From Apostichopus japonicus (taxonomy: Eukaryota; Echinodermata; Holothuroidea; Aspidochirotida; Stichopodidae), in NCBI RefSeq assembly GCF_037975245.1, contig NC_092569.1, positions 21,294,001 to 21,358,000 of the forward strand: a stretch of 64,000 nucleotides of DNA, given 5' to 3'. Shown in pieces: positions 1-11,280 of the stretch. The translations under genes and the position numbers were made by a program. Within the stretch, counting starts at the first letter, position 1. The number at the start of each line of letters is the position of its first letter. The notes under the pieces are model-generated. The model made no database searches and was not told the origin of the DNA. It worked only from the letters and a program-made list of their open reading frames with translations.

Positions 1-1650
1 TACCCTATTTTTCCATCAGATAAAGGTTAGGAACTGTTTGTACTGTCAGTCCGAGTGCTTTGAAGCATGATATGAGAGGATAGTATATAGTGGTAATTAG
101 CACTAAGCAAATTGCGCTGGGTGAAATTCACACTTATTATAAAAATTCACTGTATTATCGGATATTCATTAGCAATTATTTTGCATATATACGTACTATA
201 TAAAAGAAACTTATATGGAAACTTAACACATATTTGTGATGTACGATATCTACAGTACAGTACAATAAGACACAAAATCAAGTCACAATATATCTCACTG
301 ACTGTCGACATTGGTCAACAGAAAAAAAATGATATTTGCTGAAGATAAATTAAATGTTAAGCAATCATTACAGTATATGGAGTGATACCTTAAACACAGT
401 TTTTCATATTGGTATAGTACAATGTTAAAAGCATGTGTATGTCCATCCTGGAACACCTTAAAGGTCACCATGTATGGCCCAAAAATATGCTAGCAAGTCA
501 GATAATGGTCACCCATGCTGAAATTTCAACAATCATTTTACTGCCACTCTGCCAACAGTTATCAACTGCTCTGAGATATTTAAAGAGTGTGAAGACTCCC
601 GCAAAAAGAAACGACTAATGCCGGTAATTTGACCTTGTTTCGAATGAGGTGTAACAGAAGTGTTAAACACCACCATCGATCCCAGAAAATACATGTCACA
701 CACAGCTTGCTACAATCAGTAATTAGACACTAGTGTACAGTCAGTACATACAGCTGCGGTCAATACCCACAGCACAGTGTATAAACAATACAGCGATGGA
801 CATCTCAGGTCCAGCTAAAGATAACAAGGTATCACGTTTCATTACTGTCTGCATTTTGTAGCAACACGAACAAAACGTCACTTGCAAGCAACGGAAAGTA
901 AACTTTTTCAGATGGCCGCACACGCTATTTGGGGCGAGTCTTCAATGCCTTTAATTGTCTATGCTTACACTGGTTAATGTCTGCATGGGAGAGATTTGAA
1001 GGTTCACATTCTCTAGCAAGGTACTTTTGAAAACTTGTAGCAATTTTAGCACTCTAAAATTTGGTTACCAATACTGATGACCTTCTACAATCTTCATTTT
1101 AAGTACTCATCTTGTGTATGTAAATATATGTATATATATATAATATAATAATATAAATGTAAAGCAAAAAACTGAGAAATTAATAACAGCCTGGTTGATA
1201 GATATCAATATCAAGGATCTAAGAAAATTAATCTATTATTTATAGAACAATAGGTTACTATTGACCAAACTCTTTACAACAGAAGACCAAAGAAGGAGAG
1301 AGGAATATACAATATGAAGTGGGTATTTTTAACAATATGAATACAATTTAAGGACTCAGATAAGTACTGAAAAACAAGCAAGGCTTTCTTAATTTCAAGG
1401 TGTTGTAAGGCTTCTGCTGTTTTGAAGTACAACATAGGCTACATTGTAAAAGGATTCAATTATTGGAGGGCAATACACAAGAAACTGAGAAGATAAAGGA
1501 TGGTAAATAAAACTAGCTAGTTGATCAAGGTTCTGCTCAGATTAGCACAAATATCTCCTTCTTTTTATTATTACTATTTTTTGTGGCAAAAGCTTTAAAT
1601 TCAATGTTTTGTGTAAGTTAGAGCAAGAATTATGTTATATCTCTAATATA

Positions 1651-1699
<49 letters not shown>

Positions 1700-2151
1700 C
1701 AGTCTAAGATCGCAATAGGGTGAATTATGAAATGAGTGTGTTTTATGATTATATTACTGTATGTATAGTAAAATTCATTCGCCAGTCTCATATGATAACA
1801 GAGTAAAACTTACTAACACTTCAAAATTTAGTTCGGTTGCATATAGTCTTAACAAAATGATGATGTGCAATATTTTAAATGGTTGTCTGGTTGTCAGGTC
1901 GTCCCGAGAAGACCAAGTTTCACCTCAAAAGGACCAATACCAGCTTTGGAGGTTGACCTCAAGGTGGACATGAAATTCAAACTGCATTTTAACTAAATAA
2001 CAAAAACGATAAGTAAACTGCAACACTGGTGTTACCCTGCAAGGGTCCAACGGACAACCAAAACAAGAATCCTTCAAAATTTGCCCTGACCTGTAATTGA
2101 CATACCATGCATGGTACTGCAGTGTGTATGTCGACAGTCCGCAATTAATAC
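1..2151. other. AT-rich non-coding sequence, no gene seen
   Basis: The reading frames here are short, lack recognisable domains and have no convincing splice context. The sequence is AT-rich with simple runs, including a TA dinucleotide microsatellite. A stretch at about 35-75 (core CGAGTGCTTTGAAGCA) resembles 14,685-14,727 and may be a dispersed repeat. Lying downstream of rab23 (minus strand), this is probably intergenic. Confidence 0.6.
1645..1692. repeat. (TA)n microsatellite
   Basis: A nearly pure TA dinucleotide run, interrupted once by TATG and followed by a short ACACAC segment. Its length is likely polymorphic. Confidence 0.95.
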
Positions 2152-2312
2152 AATAAAATAAAACTGTTAGCAACTGCTTATCCACTAGAGAGCCTGTGTA
2201 AGAGAATGTATAAAAGTAAGTTGGCCTGACGTTTCGATCCTAGCAGGATCTTCTTCAAGGCTAAAGAAGGCTGAAGATGATCCTGCTAGGATCAAAACAA
2301 CAAGATGGAACA
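2152..2312. repeat. Dispersed repeat copy 1 with long hairpin
   Basis: The first part (about 2152-2226, containing AGAGAGCCTGTGTA and AGTTGGCC) recurs at 6557-6647, so this is a dispersed family. From about 2233 to 2298 it contains an imperfect inverted repeat. The left arm GATCCTAGCAGGATCTTCTT is answered on the right by a sequence whose complement reads GATCCTAGCAGGATCATCTT, separated by a short loop. It looks like the end of a non-autonomous element, but I cannot assign a superfamily. Confidence 0.7.
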
Positions 2313-4304
2313 GGGATTGTAGCACAGTAACTGTACTGGAAATCATGCATAGTAATGTAATATTTAACCACTTAGTGGGTATAAAGGACAGCTGGTGTAT
2401 TCTGTTTTGCCTCCTAATAAGTGACTATAAGAACACTTTAATATACTGTCTGAGTATTCTTAACAATTATCAATATAAGCTCAACAATCTCGACAACTTA
2501 TACCACCGGTCATTTTTATAAGTCCTATAGCATGACTTTCCAAAGCCAAAACAGTATGAGTTCGGTTAACATGTTATACTAAGTGACTAAAATGTCAAAT
2601 TCAAAAAATGAAAATATGTAAAATATAAACTGGAACTGGTTAGTATATTAATCCCATCAGTACGAAAGTAGCAAATAATTTTAGCCAAGAACATGATTCC
2701 TAAATGTCAAGGTGTTTACAGCACCTCTCTCTTAGCTTGAAACTAATGAATACACTTAATGCATTAATTGGTATTATATAGTAGATAAAGACAAGAATTA
2801 AACAATTTGACTGCCCAGACAGACTGACTGAATACTTTTTGAGTTGATATTAAAAGGAAAGATGTGAAAGACACAATAACATCATCTTGTTATAGAAATC
2901 TAAAGTTATCAGGAAACAGAGCTGCAGTCGAGTTCACCCGTCCAGAGTCCGAGCCGAGTCTACTAAAACCGAGTACGAGCCAAGTCCTGAATCAAACACA
3001 CCCCCCCTCCACACCCCCATCATATTCTGAGCCAGGTCAGAGTCTAGTGTACATGTATAGCTGATGACTCAAGCCCTTCAGCCCTGCCAGAAAACTATAC
3101 ATTGTAGATCCCTCCCCTCTCACCCTCCCCTTCCCTCCACACCTCCCCTCTCAGCTCTTTTCCCTCTTTCCTCATTACTTAGGTCAAACCTTTTCAGACA
3201 GTAATATCAGTTTAACATTAACATGGTATTAATTTAGGTGAAGGGGGGGGGCATTCAATGAACACCGAAACCATAACTTTAACCACAGCTTGAACTTTTC
3301 TATAAACTGTATCTCACACTTCTTGAAAACCTTACTAGCGTATGATACATCATATAAGAAAAAAAACTTCAATGTTCCCAACTGTTGACTATTCTAGTCT
3401 TAACATGAGCTGTGTCAAATATGTTTGTGCATACAAATAACAAAACAAAAAAAACTACTAAGATTAATTAATTAGTCAGATATGGAATAAACCAACTTCC
3501 ATTCTGACATCTTGAAAGATCACAATGTTCTTCTCATATATAATCCCCAAACACAAAGATACAAATCTCTGAGAAATGCATATCAGTTGATTAGGCTAAA
3601 AAAATTACAGCCTGGTTATTGGGCAAAACAATGCGTCCTTTCAACAAACTCATTCCTTAAAAAGTACAACATCTTGTTTAACATTTAAAAGTTGGAAACT
3701 GATTCAGAAACTAACACTGATTTACTTTTAATATTTGCTAGTTCTATACGATTTCTATCGAAATATATGCTGAAAATGATTATCTGCCTGTAATGTGTAC
3801 GTATCTCTGAGCATGATTGAAGCTTTCTGTAACCTTGAAAAATTCACCGTACAGAAATGGAAGCATAAAAGGCTTGCCGATCAAACCTGTAACAGCCACT
3901 AACTTCAGTCGAAAAAGCTGATGAATAATTTTTATATAGCTTCTGGTATAGCTTCATGCTAACCCAGCACTGCTAAACAACTATATGATAGTTCTGCTAA
4001 ATTGCTAATGTGAGAAACTTGCTCCTTCTATAAGGAGGAACTACAGCACAGAAAATTCAGCTGGTACGAGCAAATTTTTTAAGGTTAAAAAAAAAAACAA
4101 ACCTAAATTGAAGTTTTGAAAATACTTTAAAATTTATACATTTCCAGGCAAACATTTAAAATAACATTCTAATTTATATCCTGTTTCTATTTGGTCATTG
4201 TTGTAAATAATCTTGAAGTTCATAGTTCAAGTAATATTTTGACTGATAAGTAACCTTTTCTATAATAATCCTCTGAATTACACTTCTTATGCAATACTTT
4301 GCCA
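2313..4304. other. Non-coding sequence downstream of rab23
   Basis: No gene is supported. The stretch holds a polypyrimidine tract, a G9 tract at 3243-3251, and a short degenerate segment with repeated GAGTCCGAGCC-like words at about 2940-3055. The ORF at 2864-3064 runs through that low-complexity part and has no recognisable domain. Confidence 0.6.
3107..3174 (+). repeat. Polypyrimidine (C/T-rich) tract
   Basis: About 65 bases are almost entirely C and T on the plus strand, with few purine interruptions. Such tracts can adopt triplex structures, but nothing here shows a function. Confidence 0.85.
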
Positions 4305-4310
4305 TTTATT
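4305..4310 (-). terminator. Candidate rab23 polyadenylation signal
   Basis: TTTATT on the plus strand reads AATAAA on the minus strand, about 466 bases past the rab23 stop codon. It is the first canonical AATAAA I see downstream of the stop. It is plausible only by motif and position. Confidence 0.35.
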
Positions 4311-4775
4311 CTCTTTCATTCTGGGTTTCTATATTACAATTTCTTTCCAAAGTATTTAACTTTGTCCAAGTAAAATAATTTAGGACTTTGGTTCTCACCT
4401 GTCTTGAAGACAGTGCTTTTAAGATGCCCCTCTGCCTGATTAAACTGCATAATCCCATTTTCCAACCTCAAAAGTCCTTCTTCCCTATTCTTGGGTTGGA
4501 ATTTGCAATCTATACCCCTGCTTTCTCATTCCATGCTTTTTAACCCATTTCCTTTCAATAATGGGATGTAATAGTTTCCAATCCATCTCCCCAAGTCATG
4601 GCAAAATGTTGTGGTTCAATATACTTCAATCTATACAACAAACCTCACAAAATTTTCCAATCACCATAGCACCAATCGGTAAGGGGGTGATGGAGGGAGG
4701 GGGGGGGGGAGAAGGATAGGAAACAAAATATTTTGGTCATTATCATGATCTTAACCTATAAGACTAATAACATTT

Positions 4776-4924
4776 TTACAATATAACGCATGATTTAAAC
4801 CTTTGGCTTTTCCCCTTTGTTCGTTGTTTGTTCGGCCTCAGTTGTATCGTTGTTCCGTTTTCGTTGTTGTTTGGACTGTTTCCGTCCGGCGATGTGCTGC
4901 TGGGTGTCGATGTATTAAATATAC
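4776..4924 (-). CDS. rab23: rab23 coding exon 5 (last exon, C-terminal tail and CVIL box)
   Basis: This exon has no internal ATG and is easily missed. It follows acceptor GACAG (AG at 4925-4926) in the phase left by exon 4. It completes Gly188 and encodes 48 residues: IFNTSTPSSTSPDG, an Asn-rich linker, then IQLRPNKQRTKGKSQRFK and the terminal CVIL, with stop TAA at 4776-4778. The IFNTS and LRPNKQRTK blocks match the human Rab23 tail, which confirms the exon. Confidence 0.95.
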
Positions 4925-7900
4925 CTGTCAAAGGTCAAGATTAGCAGAGCACATGTGAGAGCCTTGGTTTAAAAGATCAAACTAATGATTTCAAACAATA
5001 TTAAAAGTGCTTACATATATGAAGATGAATCAAGTGACTGATAATATTTACTTAATTTACGTGTTTTTTTTAATTTTTTTTATTTCTACTTGGTTCACTA
5101 GCTGAGATAAGAGCCTTGCTGTTTTTCAAGTGTCCTTTGTATGTTAATCTTCTTACTGTACTGTTTTGTATTAATCTTGTAAAAACATGTCAGAAATCAA
5201 TTTGAAATTGAAAAATAATCATATAAATAAAGTATACAGTATAACAGCTCAAATCATTCCCTAACATCAAAGGAAAACGATTTCATGCTGTTGATGTATG
5301 CCATTTTACAGAAATCATAACATTATAAGCTACAGTGGCTCACGAAAAACATTGTAGGCTTTTGACCTAGATCAAGGCATCAATGTGAGCCAATGTGCAA
5401 CCCTGGAAGAGAAACATTACAAAAGATTTCATTTCTGGGTTTGATTTGAAATGAAATATTAGCCTATAGCCTAACATATGTCTCTTTGGCCAGGTGACAG
5501 CAGGCATGTATATAAATATCTGAGCCTATACCTTACAGATATATGCCACACTGTTGGTGTTATTCCTGCTATGGTATCCACATACACGCTGGTTTACGTT
5601 AAACTTGAAGTTAAACCTGTGGAGTGTTAGCTCAGTGGTTAACGTCGATGCTTTTCAATCATAAGGTTCCCGGTTCGAGTCAGTCCAAAATTAATGTATG
5701 TGGTCCAGTTACAGAGTTGTTGACAATTGACAATTCATAATCATGGACATTAAATATGAATCTAAGAGACTGGCTTCGGTCAGCTTGCAGCTTTGATAGG
5801 CCAATGATGGCTTCTTCGCGAGTTCCTGCTTGCAGGAGGATCTAAAATACATACACACATACACACATTCATACACACATACATACATACATACAGTTGT
5901 GGTAATGCCAATTTACCTAGTGTGTAGCTACTGGATAACTCTCACAGTGCCAAAGTCACAAGTCGCTATAAGTATACAATTCTCATATTATCAAATCTGA
6001 TGTGTAAGGCCTTCTGTAGCCTCAACTATCATAATATCCCTAGAAATCCACAAGCATTATTGATTTATTGATTATACTCAGTAACTGAAAGCTCCATTAG
6101 TTTGAAATGGTAGAATTTACACCTCTGGATGACTCAAAAGGCATTGCTTATATATTTTTTTAATATTTAATATCAGGTGACAAGCTAAGATTTCAAGGTC
6201 TACTTTTTGCAAAAATTTATCAATAAACGCGGAGCATGTAAACAGTCATTCTTCTCACCTATTTTAGCACTTGTGGTAGCATTGTCATCAGTCACGGCAG
6301 AACTTCTTTCGATATACTTTTCTGTCAGATAGCGAAATACTTCTTCCACGTTGAGGTTCTCCTTCACAGAAGTTCTATAGAACCTGAGTTTTAATCGTTT
6401 GGCAAGAGCTTCCGCTTCTTCCCTACAGAGGAGAGGAAAATAAAATAGATTGGAGGCTTTAAATCTGAACATCAGCCCCGCCCTTACCCCCCCCCCCCCC
6501 AACCTTCACAGCATTTAATATTCCTGAGACATTTAAACTGTTTATCTTAACATTCAAAATAAAATAAAGCTGTTAGCAATTGCTAACTGCTTATTCCACA
6601 GAGAGCCTGTGTACATAAGAGAATGTGTAAAAGTAAAGTTGGCCTTAACATTGTTGACCTTTAACATTCCTCAATCTCTGAAAATAATCTAGATCAAAAC
6701 ACAAGAAACATGTACAGTACAAGTTTGAGAAACCTAATAGTCGGCTAACCTTCGGGGCCTGTACTGATTTAATGTAACAACGTACAGCAATGTACATTCA
6801 CTCTGTCAGAATACATATTAAATCTGTGTTCTGTTGACTAAGCAGGGGACTGTATGGTTGATATTGTTCCCTTGATGGAGAATTTGACATATTTAGTCCA
6901 TTAATTACCAGGTTTGCATGTATCTAGGATTCACCACAAAAATAGAAGAGGTCACTCCTTGAATTTTAAACCCGGAAGAAGGATCGAGTGGGTGGAGTCT
7001 TGGATGTATGATTGAGGGCGCCGTGCAAACATTGTCACCGGATAGTAGGTTAGGTAGATGAGGAAAGTGCATATAAGTAGACTGGAGACATGTACAATAG
7101 GAGTGAAGTAAATACAAGCTTAACTGTCTCCTCACATGTTCATCAGTGACTCTTGGTCAAGCTTATCCAGAGTGGAATGGTGACCATTTTAAAACTTGTA
7201 AACCCTTACCAAACTATCACTGAGGATGAAGAGTGTTAAAGAGGTCACCAATCACTCAAGAGTGATAATGTTGTGAGTGGACAGGTTGGTGAGAATAAAA
7301 CAAATTGTGTTTGTATTCTTGGCTCAAAAAAATACATTCATTACTCAAATTGTGTGTATGGAAACACAATCATGAGAAGTGTATGTTGGAACTTACGGTT
7401 CCAATACAGCTTCTTCTACTAGATCAATTTTGTTCTGGACAAGGACTAGAGGTATTTGGCCCACTTCTTCTTCCACTTTGGCTCGCCATTTGTCAATAGC
7501 TTCAAACGAAGCTCTGTCTACGGTTGAGAAAGTCAATACCCCAGCCTGAGCACCTGAGATGAAACAAGAAGAGACAAAAAAAGGAAACTGAAAGAAAGTT
7601 TTTAAACAAAAACCAAATGAATTCTGAATTTGATGTAGATAGATGTGACATGACCTTTAATCCTTAGTCATCAAAAACCTTAACCTTATTTCAAAATTGC
7701 AACTCTACAAGCTAAATGTATGCTATGGGGAAAAAAGTAAGACAAGAGGTTTTCTGTGGCATAACAAAAAAAACAAAAGGACAAAATTGGTCTAAGTTTG
7801 TGCATACTTTACATTCTTTTGGCAAAATGTGATTGTGAAGTTCATGAAGGGTTTCTGCTGACGTACACAATGTTGGCATTGGACAGTAAGGAAGGTTTCA

Positions 7901-9232
7901 CTTTTTGAGTTATTAAAGCAACACTATATGAACACTATTTACTAGCAATTCTGCTTTAAGCTATAACACTTCAAGTATCTCAGTGAAATTGTTCCTCTAT
8001 AACTGGCCACATTTGGTCAAAACCCACCTGTATCCGATGTATTGTTTCAGGGATATAAAATGTAACTTAACTTGGCAACTTCAATTTCTCTTTAAAGCCA
8101 CATTTATAACAATTTGTGATATATGATTAAGTAGAAATGCTGTTTGTGTGGGTGTTGCCCAGGAGAAAACTTAATATAGCAAAGCATTCTATGTGTGGGT
8201 GTTGCTGAGGAGAAAACTACAGTTTATACAGCAAAGCATGACAATAAATCATGATAATAATAATCATACATACCTCGATAATATGACTTGGTGATGGCGT
8301 CAAACTCCTCTTGGCCAGCCGTGTCCCACAGCATTAGTCGAACATCTTCATCATTGAATCTATAGCAACGTGAGAAGGAAAGACAGAAATTTACATTTCG
8401 TACCCTAAAAACGATGATCATATTTTATGCAAGTATATATAGATCTTATTTATAAACATATAGCATTGAGAATCTGCAAGCCACAATATTTACAGCTCAG
8501 TGCACTTGCCACCCCCCCCCCCCCTTCTAGAAATGTTAAACACTTTATCTACTAAAAATTAATATCAACCTGGTAACTTTAAGCACTGCCCCCCACCCCC
8601 TTTATTTGACAAGATCTGCTTCCACATCACTACCCAATTCAGCAGGCTTTCCTATAAGGGCTTCCATATTATCATGGTAAGTCAAGTAAAAATACAGAGT
8701 GCATTCAACATTTGTGGGGAGAAGCAGAAAAGATATACTAGTGTATATTTAACTGTTCTTTGGAATGGAATTTATCTTGTTAAATACAGAGTTACAAGAA
8801 ATCTGAAATTTCAGAGTAGACCTACAGTACGGTAATTTGCACAGTACATTGGCATTTTCAGTTCAAAGAATATTCCAGTATTTGTCTCCATTCGTACTTA
8901 TCACAGATTAGCCGGGAAAAAAATGTGAAAAACAACCACTTCACCCAAAGCGTTTACTCATATGAAATGATAGCATTTATAGATACTGTTTATTGTGCAG
9001 TTCCATACAAGACACAGATGTTGGGGCTGTTACTGTATGAAAATATATGTTTTTCCTGTAGATGTTACATGACTTACTTGATCTGTCTTTCTAGAAAGTC
9101 CACTCCAATCGTCTTCTTGTAATCCTTGGTGAAGATACCCTTACAGTACCTCTGTATCATGCTGGATTTTCCTACGGCGCCATTCCCAACGATAACCACT
9201 TTGATGGCAACCTCGATATCCTCCTCCTTCAT
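4776..9232 (-). CDS. rab23: Rab23 small GTPase, complete spliced coding region (5 coding exons)
   Basis: Joining 9078-9232, 8274-8359, 7397-7553, 6259-6422 and 4776-4924 on the minus strand gives 236 residues, against 237 for human RAB23. All four introns are GT-AG, with phases 2, 1, 2 and 1. Visible motifs are the P-loop GNGAVGKS (residues 16-23), switch I Thr41, DTAGQE (64-69, catalytic Gln68), NKID (121-124), TSVK (150-153), and a C-terminal CVIL (233-236) for a single prenyl group. Most Rabs instead end in CC or CXC. Rab23 is a known membrane-trafficking GTPase that works at the primary cilium and antagonises Hedgehog signalling in vertebrates. The start ATG is chosen because it matches the family N-terminus (EEDIEVAIK) and lies 21 bases inside the exon after a good acceptor (AG at 9254-9255). 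The upstream in-frame ATG in the open frame lies in the intron. Assignment to Rab23 is firm; function in this organism is inferred. Confidence 0.96.
5621..5848 (+). mobile_element. tRNA-derived SINE, copy 1
   Basis: The head has a Pol III A box (TTAGCTCAGTGG at 5627-5638) and a B box (GGTTCGAGTC at 5672-5681). A non-tRNA body containing GTTGTTGACAATTGACAATT is shared with the copy at 13,236-13,446. It ends in a CATACACA-type microsatellite tail. This layout of tRNA head, body and simple tail is typical of metazoan SINEs. It lies within rab23 intron 4. I saw no clear target-site duplication. Confidence 0.85.
5848..5895 (+). repeat. (CATACACA)/(CATA)n microsatellite, SINE tail
   Basis: A run of CATACACA and CATA units directly after the SINE body. 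It is best read as the 3' tail of that SINE. Confidence 0.85.
6259..6422 (-). CDS. rab23: rab23 coding exon 4 (G5 motif, start of hypervariable tail)
   Basis: The exon is 164 bases after acceptor CTGTAG. It encodes EEAEALAKRLKLRFYRTSVK and continues to AKI (residue 187), ending with the first base of Gly188 at a GTGAGA donor (GT at 6257-6258). The frame stays open past this donor to a stop at 6200. That reading lacks the prenylation box and is most likely intron sequence. Confidence 0.94.
6423..7396 (-). other. rab23 intron 3 (974 bp)
   Basis: A GT-AG intron, phase 2. It contains a C14 tract (6487-6500) close to the acceptor and a second copy of the dispersed repeat at 6557-6647. The ORF at 6905-7135 has no recognisable domain. 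Confidence 0.85.
6557..6647. repeat. Dispersed repeat copy 2 (hairpin part missing)
   Basis: It matches 2152-2226: AATAAAATAAA, a TGTTAGCAA segment, AGAGAGCCTGTGTA, a GAGAATGT segment and AAGTTGGCC. The GATCCTAGCAGG hairpin of copy 1 is absent here, so this copy is truncated or diverged. Confidence 0.65.
7397..7553 (-). CDS. rab23: rab23 coding exon 3 (NKID guanine-specificity motif)
   Basis: The exon is 157 bases between acceptor TCTCAG and donor GTAAGT. It encodes Gly81 to Glu132 plus two bases of Pro133. The segment AQAGVLTFSTVDRASFEA is followed by NKID at residues 121-124, which contacts the guanine base. On the plus strand the same DNA reads as an unrelated short ORF, which is a shadow. 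Confidence 0.94.
7554..8273 (-). other. rab23 intron 2 (720 bp)
   Basis: A GT-AG intron, phase 1. At about 8145-8220 it carries an imperfect direct duplication (GTGTGGGTGTTGCC then AGGAGAAAAC, repeated as GTGTGGGTGTTGCT). Nothing else is recognisable. Confidence 0.85.
8274..8359 (-). CDS. rab23: rab23 coding exon 2 (switch II)
   Basis: The exon is 86 bases between acceptor CTATAG and donor GTATGT. It completes Lys52, encodes residues 53-80 (FNDEDVRLMLWDTAGQEEFD and on to YYR), and supplies the first base of Gly81. It contains the DTAGQE switch II motif with the catalytic glutamine Gln68. Confidence 0.95.
8360..9077 (-). other. rab23 intron 1 (718 bp between coding exons 1 and 2)
   Basis: A GT-AG intron, phase 2. 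It has a C13 tract at 8512-8524 and a second C-rich patch near 8590. I see no additional gene. Confidence 0.85.
9078..9232 (-). CDS. rab23: rab23 coding exon 1 (start codon, P-loop, switch I)
   Basis: This exon encodes residues 1-51 plus two bases of codon 52. It begins at the ATG (CAT at 9230-9232) and ends at a GTAAGT donor (GT at 9076-9077). It holds the P-loop GNGAVGKS, including Ser23, the residue changed in dominant-negative forms, and the KKTIGVDFLERQ effector region that is hallmark Rab23 sequence. The exon extends upstream as 5' UTR to 9253, where it meets a TTTCAG acceptor. Confidence 0.96.
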
Positions 9233-9253
9233 TCTGCCTCTCGGGTGCCTCGT

Positions 9254-10004
9254 CTGAAAGTCAAGAAAAAGAGAGGAACTGAGAGCGAATTCTGTAGAAC
9301 ATACAGGATGGCTGCAGGAGACTGACAATCACTGTACTGGATACATACATTATGTATATATACACACTCGGCCTACTGTATGCAATTTACATTAATAAGT
9401 CTGTAAACTTCTCATCAAACGTCCCTGCGTTTGATCCAAAGTGTAATCTGATCAATCCCATCAACGAAACAAGAGAAGGTGACCGGACATGAACAGCTGG
9501 CTTTTAAGAAAATTTGCAGCCTGAGCATTTAATCCTGTTGAGGAATTTATTAGATTTCTTTTTGTAATGTTGTCCGAACTGCACAGTCGTTGGTTGTCCT
9601 TCAAGACGAAAGACTGTAATGGAACAGACATGTGCACAGTACGAAAACACACTTTGTGTTTAAAACAAAGTTGAAAATTTGTTGGTTAATTGCTTTTTGG
9701 GAAAATCTAGAGGACAGTTGGTTATATTGTACTGTAACAAGATATTTAGCTGATTAACCATCCCAGTATGGACAGTATACATACATGTGTGTGTTCCATA
9801 GCAGCCCAAATGTGCTAATGATGTACACCATCAATGCAATCACCCTACTTTCATAGGTAGCCACAAACAGTAAATACTGACAAACAATACTTGTAAAAAC
9901 ACTCAGTTCTGCTTTTTAGTCAATCATCAAGTTTACATATCATATGGTCATTATATGGCCAGTTATATGTCGTTGTGATTTGGAAAATCCAGAACAGTGA
10001 AAAA
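9254..10004. other. Probable rab23 5' intron, non-coding
   Basis: Because coding exon 1 starts at a splice acceptor, the sequence upstream should be intron of the 5' UTR. Short ORFs here (for example 9461-9652) show no recognisable domain. Confidence 0.5.
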
Positions 10005-10060
10005 ACTTCCGTCTACCGGGATTCGAACCCGGGCCACTCACTACAGTATTTAACTGCATC
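10000..10060 (-). mobile_element. tRNA-like T-arm fragment (SINE or tRNA pseudogene remnant)
   Basis: On the minus strand a perfect 5-bp T stem with a TTCGAAT loop (10,016-10,032) forms a good Pol III B box. It is followed by a run of six T (plus-strand A at 10,000-10,005), as at a Pol III terminator. No matching 5' acceptor strand or clear A box is visible, so I do not call an intact tRNA gene. Confidence 0.5.
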
Positions 10061-11170
10061 CATAAAAACCAATGCAATGTATCACTGCATACTACTGTAT
10101 TACTGTACACAGTAGATACACACTGTTAACACTTGGAGCTCTGGGAAGCAATCAGGCAATTGATGTAAAACTCTGTTCCAAGAACAAATTGAATTCTTCC
10201 AGCAGCCTTTTCCGAAAAGCAATCCCCAAAGGAAATTTATGAAAAGATGACGTACCAGACGAAGACAAATACTTGAAGGAAGCACAGACATGGTAAACAG
10301 GAGATGTTTTAAATCTACTTGCAAGCTGGAATGTCATGAAACTAATAAGATAAAATTAGAAAGAAGTAGAGCACATCAATCTATGGAAACAAAGGGAAGT
10401 CTCTCAAATTGAGTACAATATAAACTCTGTACATGTAAAAGTACTTTCAGAACTGTCTGTTCATGTACTGTATATACTGTAACATGAATAAAAGATTCCC
10501 TGGAGCATTTTCTACATGTATGCCATTGGTAATTAATTATACTTCATAAAATTTACAAAATCTATGGAGTTTTGGAACTATCCTTCAATACCAAATGTTC
10601 TTGCGCAGTAGTGATTCTTCTTATCATTACTTTCTTTCGTAGTTTATTTATTATTTGTTTTGGTTTAAAGCAGGCGTGCAACTTATAAATTTTGGAAGTA
10701 CTGTACTGTACTTCTTTAGAATCTTTACACAGAGCTCAAATTTAAGGGTCGTCTGAGACGACCAATAACCTAAACTTTGCTTAGGTTGTCCGACAGATGA
10801 CTGACTTTTTGCCATTTACAAGTCTTCAACACTTCAAACAAAATTTGAAAAACCTTATTCTTTAAATTGAAAACCTGCCCCCAAAAAAGTGATAGTAGCT
10901 TGTTGATATCACCCTTCATTCATATTAGAAACAGCTTTAGAAATAAATCACATTTTGAGGAAAAAATCTGTACACTTAAACTTGGACAACCAAATATGAC
11001 GAGAAGGTTGTCCGAAGGACAACTTTAAAATTATCTTAAAAATAAGCCCTGCCTTACAAAATGATGAAAATGATGTGACAGTTTAATTCAATCTTGTGAC
11101 ATTAATTTTCTGCAAAACCTAAAGAGAGGTTGCAGAAAAAGTTAGATATGAAAATGCTACTGTACAATAT
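10061..11170. other. Non-coding sequence, including a possible small element
   Basis: No gene is supported. At 10,740-11,060 two short perfect palindromes (10,747-10,763 and 11,007-11,023) bracket an AT-rich core. The minus-strand ORFs at 10,100-10,337 overlap one another in different frames and are not recognisable. Confidence 0.5.
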
Positions 11171-11280
11171 AGTGTATTTATCCATCTCAATATAATGCTA
11201 CAGGGAATAGTACAGTATATTTATACATCTGGATATAATGCTACAGGCAATACAGTGTATTAATTTATCCATCTGGATAT
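11171..11280 (+). repeat. Degenerate tandem repeat, period about 43 bp
   Basis: Two and a half copies of a unit containing GTATTTATCCATCT and ATATAATGCTACAGG. The TATAATG words start at 11,191 and 11,234, and the third copy is partial. Confidence 0.7.

Larger units (their letters stand above)
4925..6258 (-). other. rab23 intron 4 (1334 bp) with a SINE insertion
   Basis: A GT-AG intron, phase 1. It is AT-rich and contains one tRNA-derived SINE copy with its microsatellite tail at about 5621-5895, inserted in the orientation opposite to the gene. I see no other gene inside. Confidence 0.85.

Noticed and set aside
6200-6258. rab23 ending by read-through of exon 4 at the stop near 6200
   Set aside because: The GTGAGA donor at 6253-6258 and the matching exon at 4776-4924 restore the conserved tail and CVIL box. 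The read-through lacks both.
9233-9328. Upstream in-frame ATG at 9326-9328 as the rab23 start
   Set aside because: It lies upstream of a good splice acceptor (TTTCAG ending at 9254) and adds residues unlike Rab23. The ATG at 9230-9232 matches the family start.
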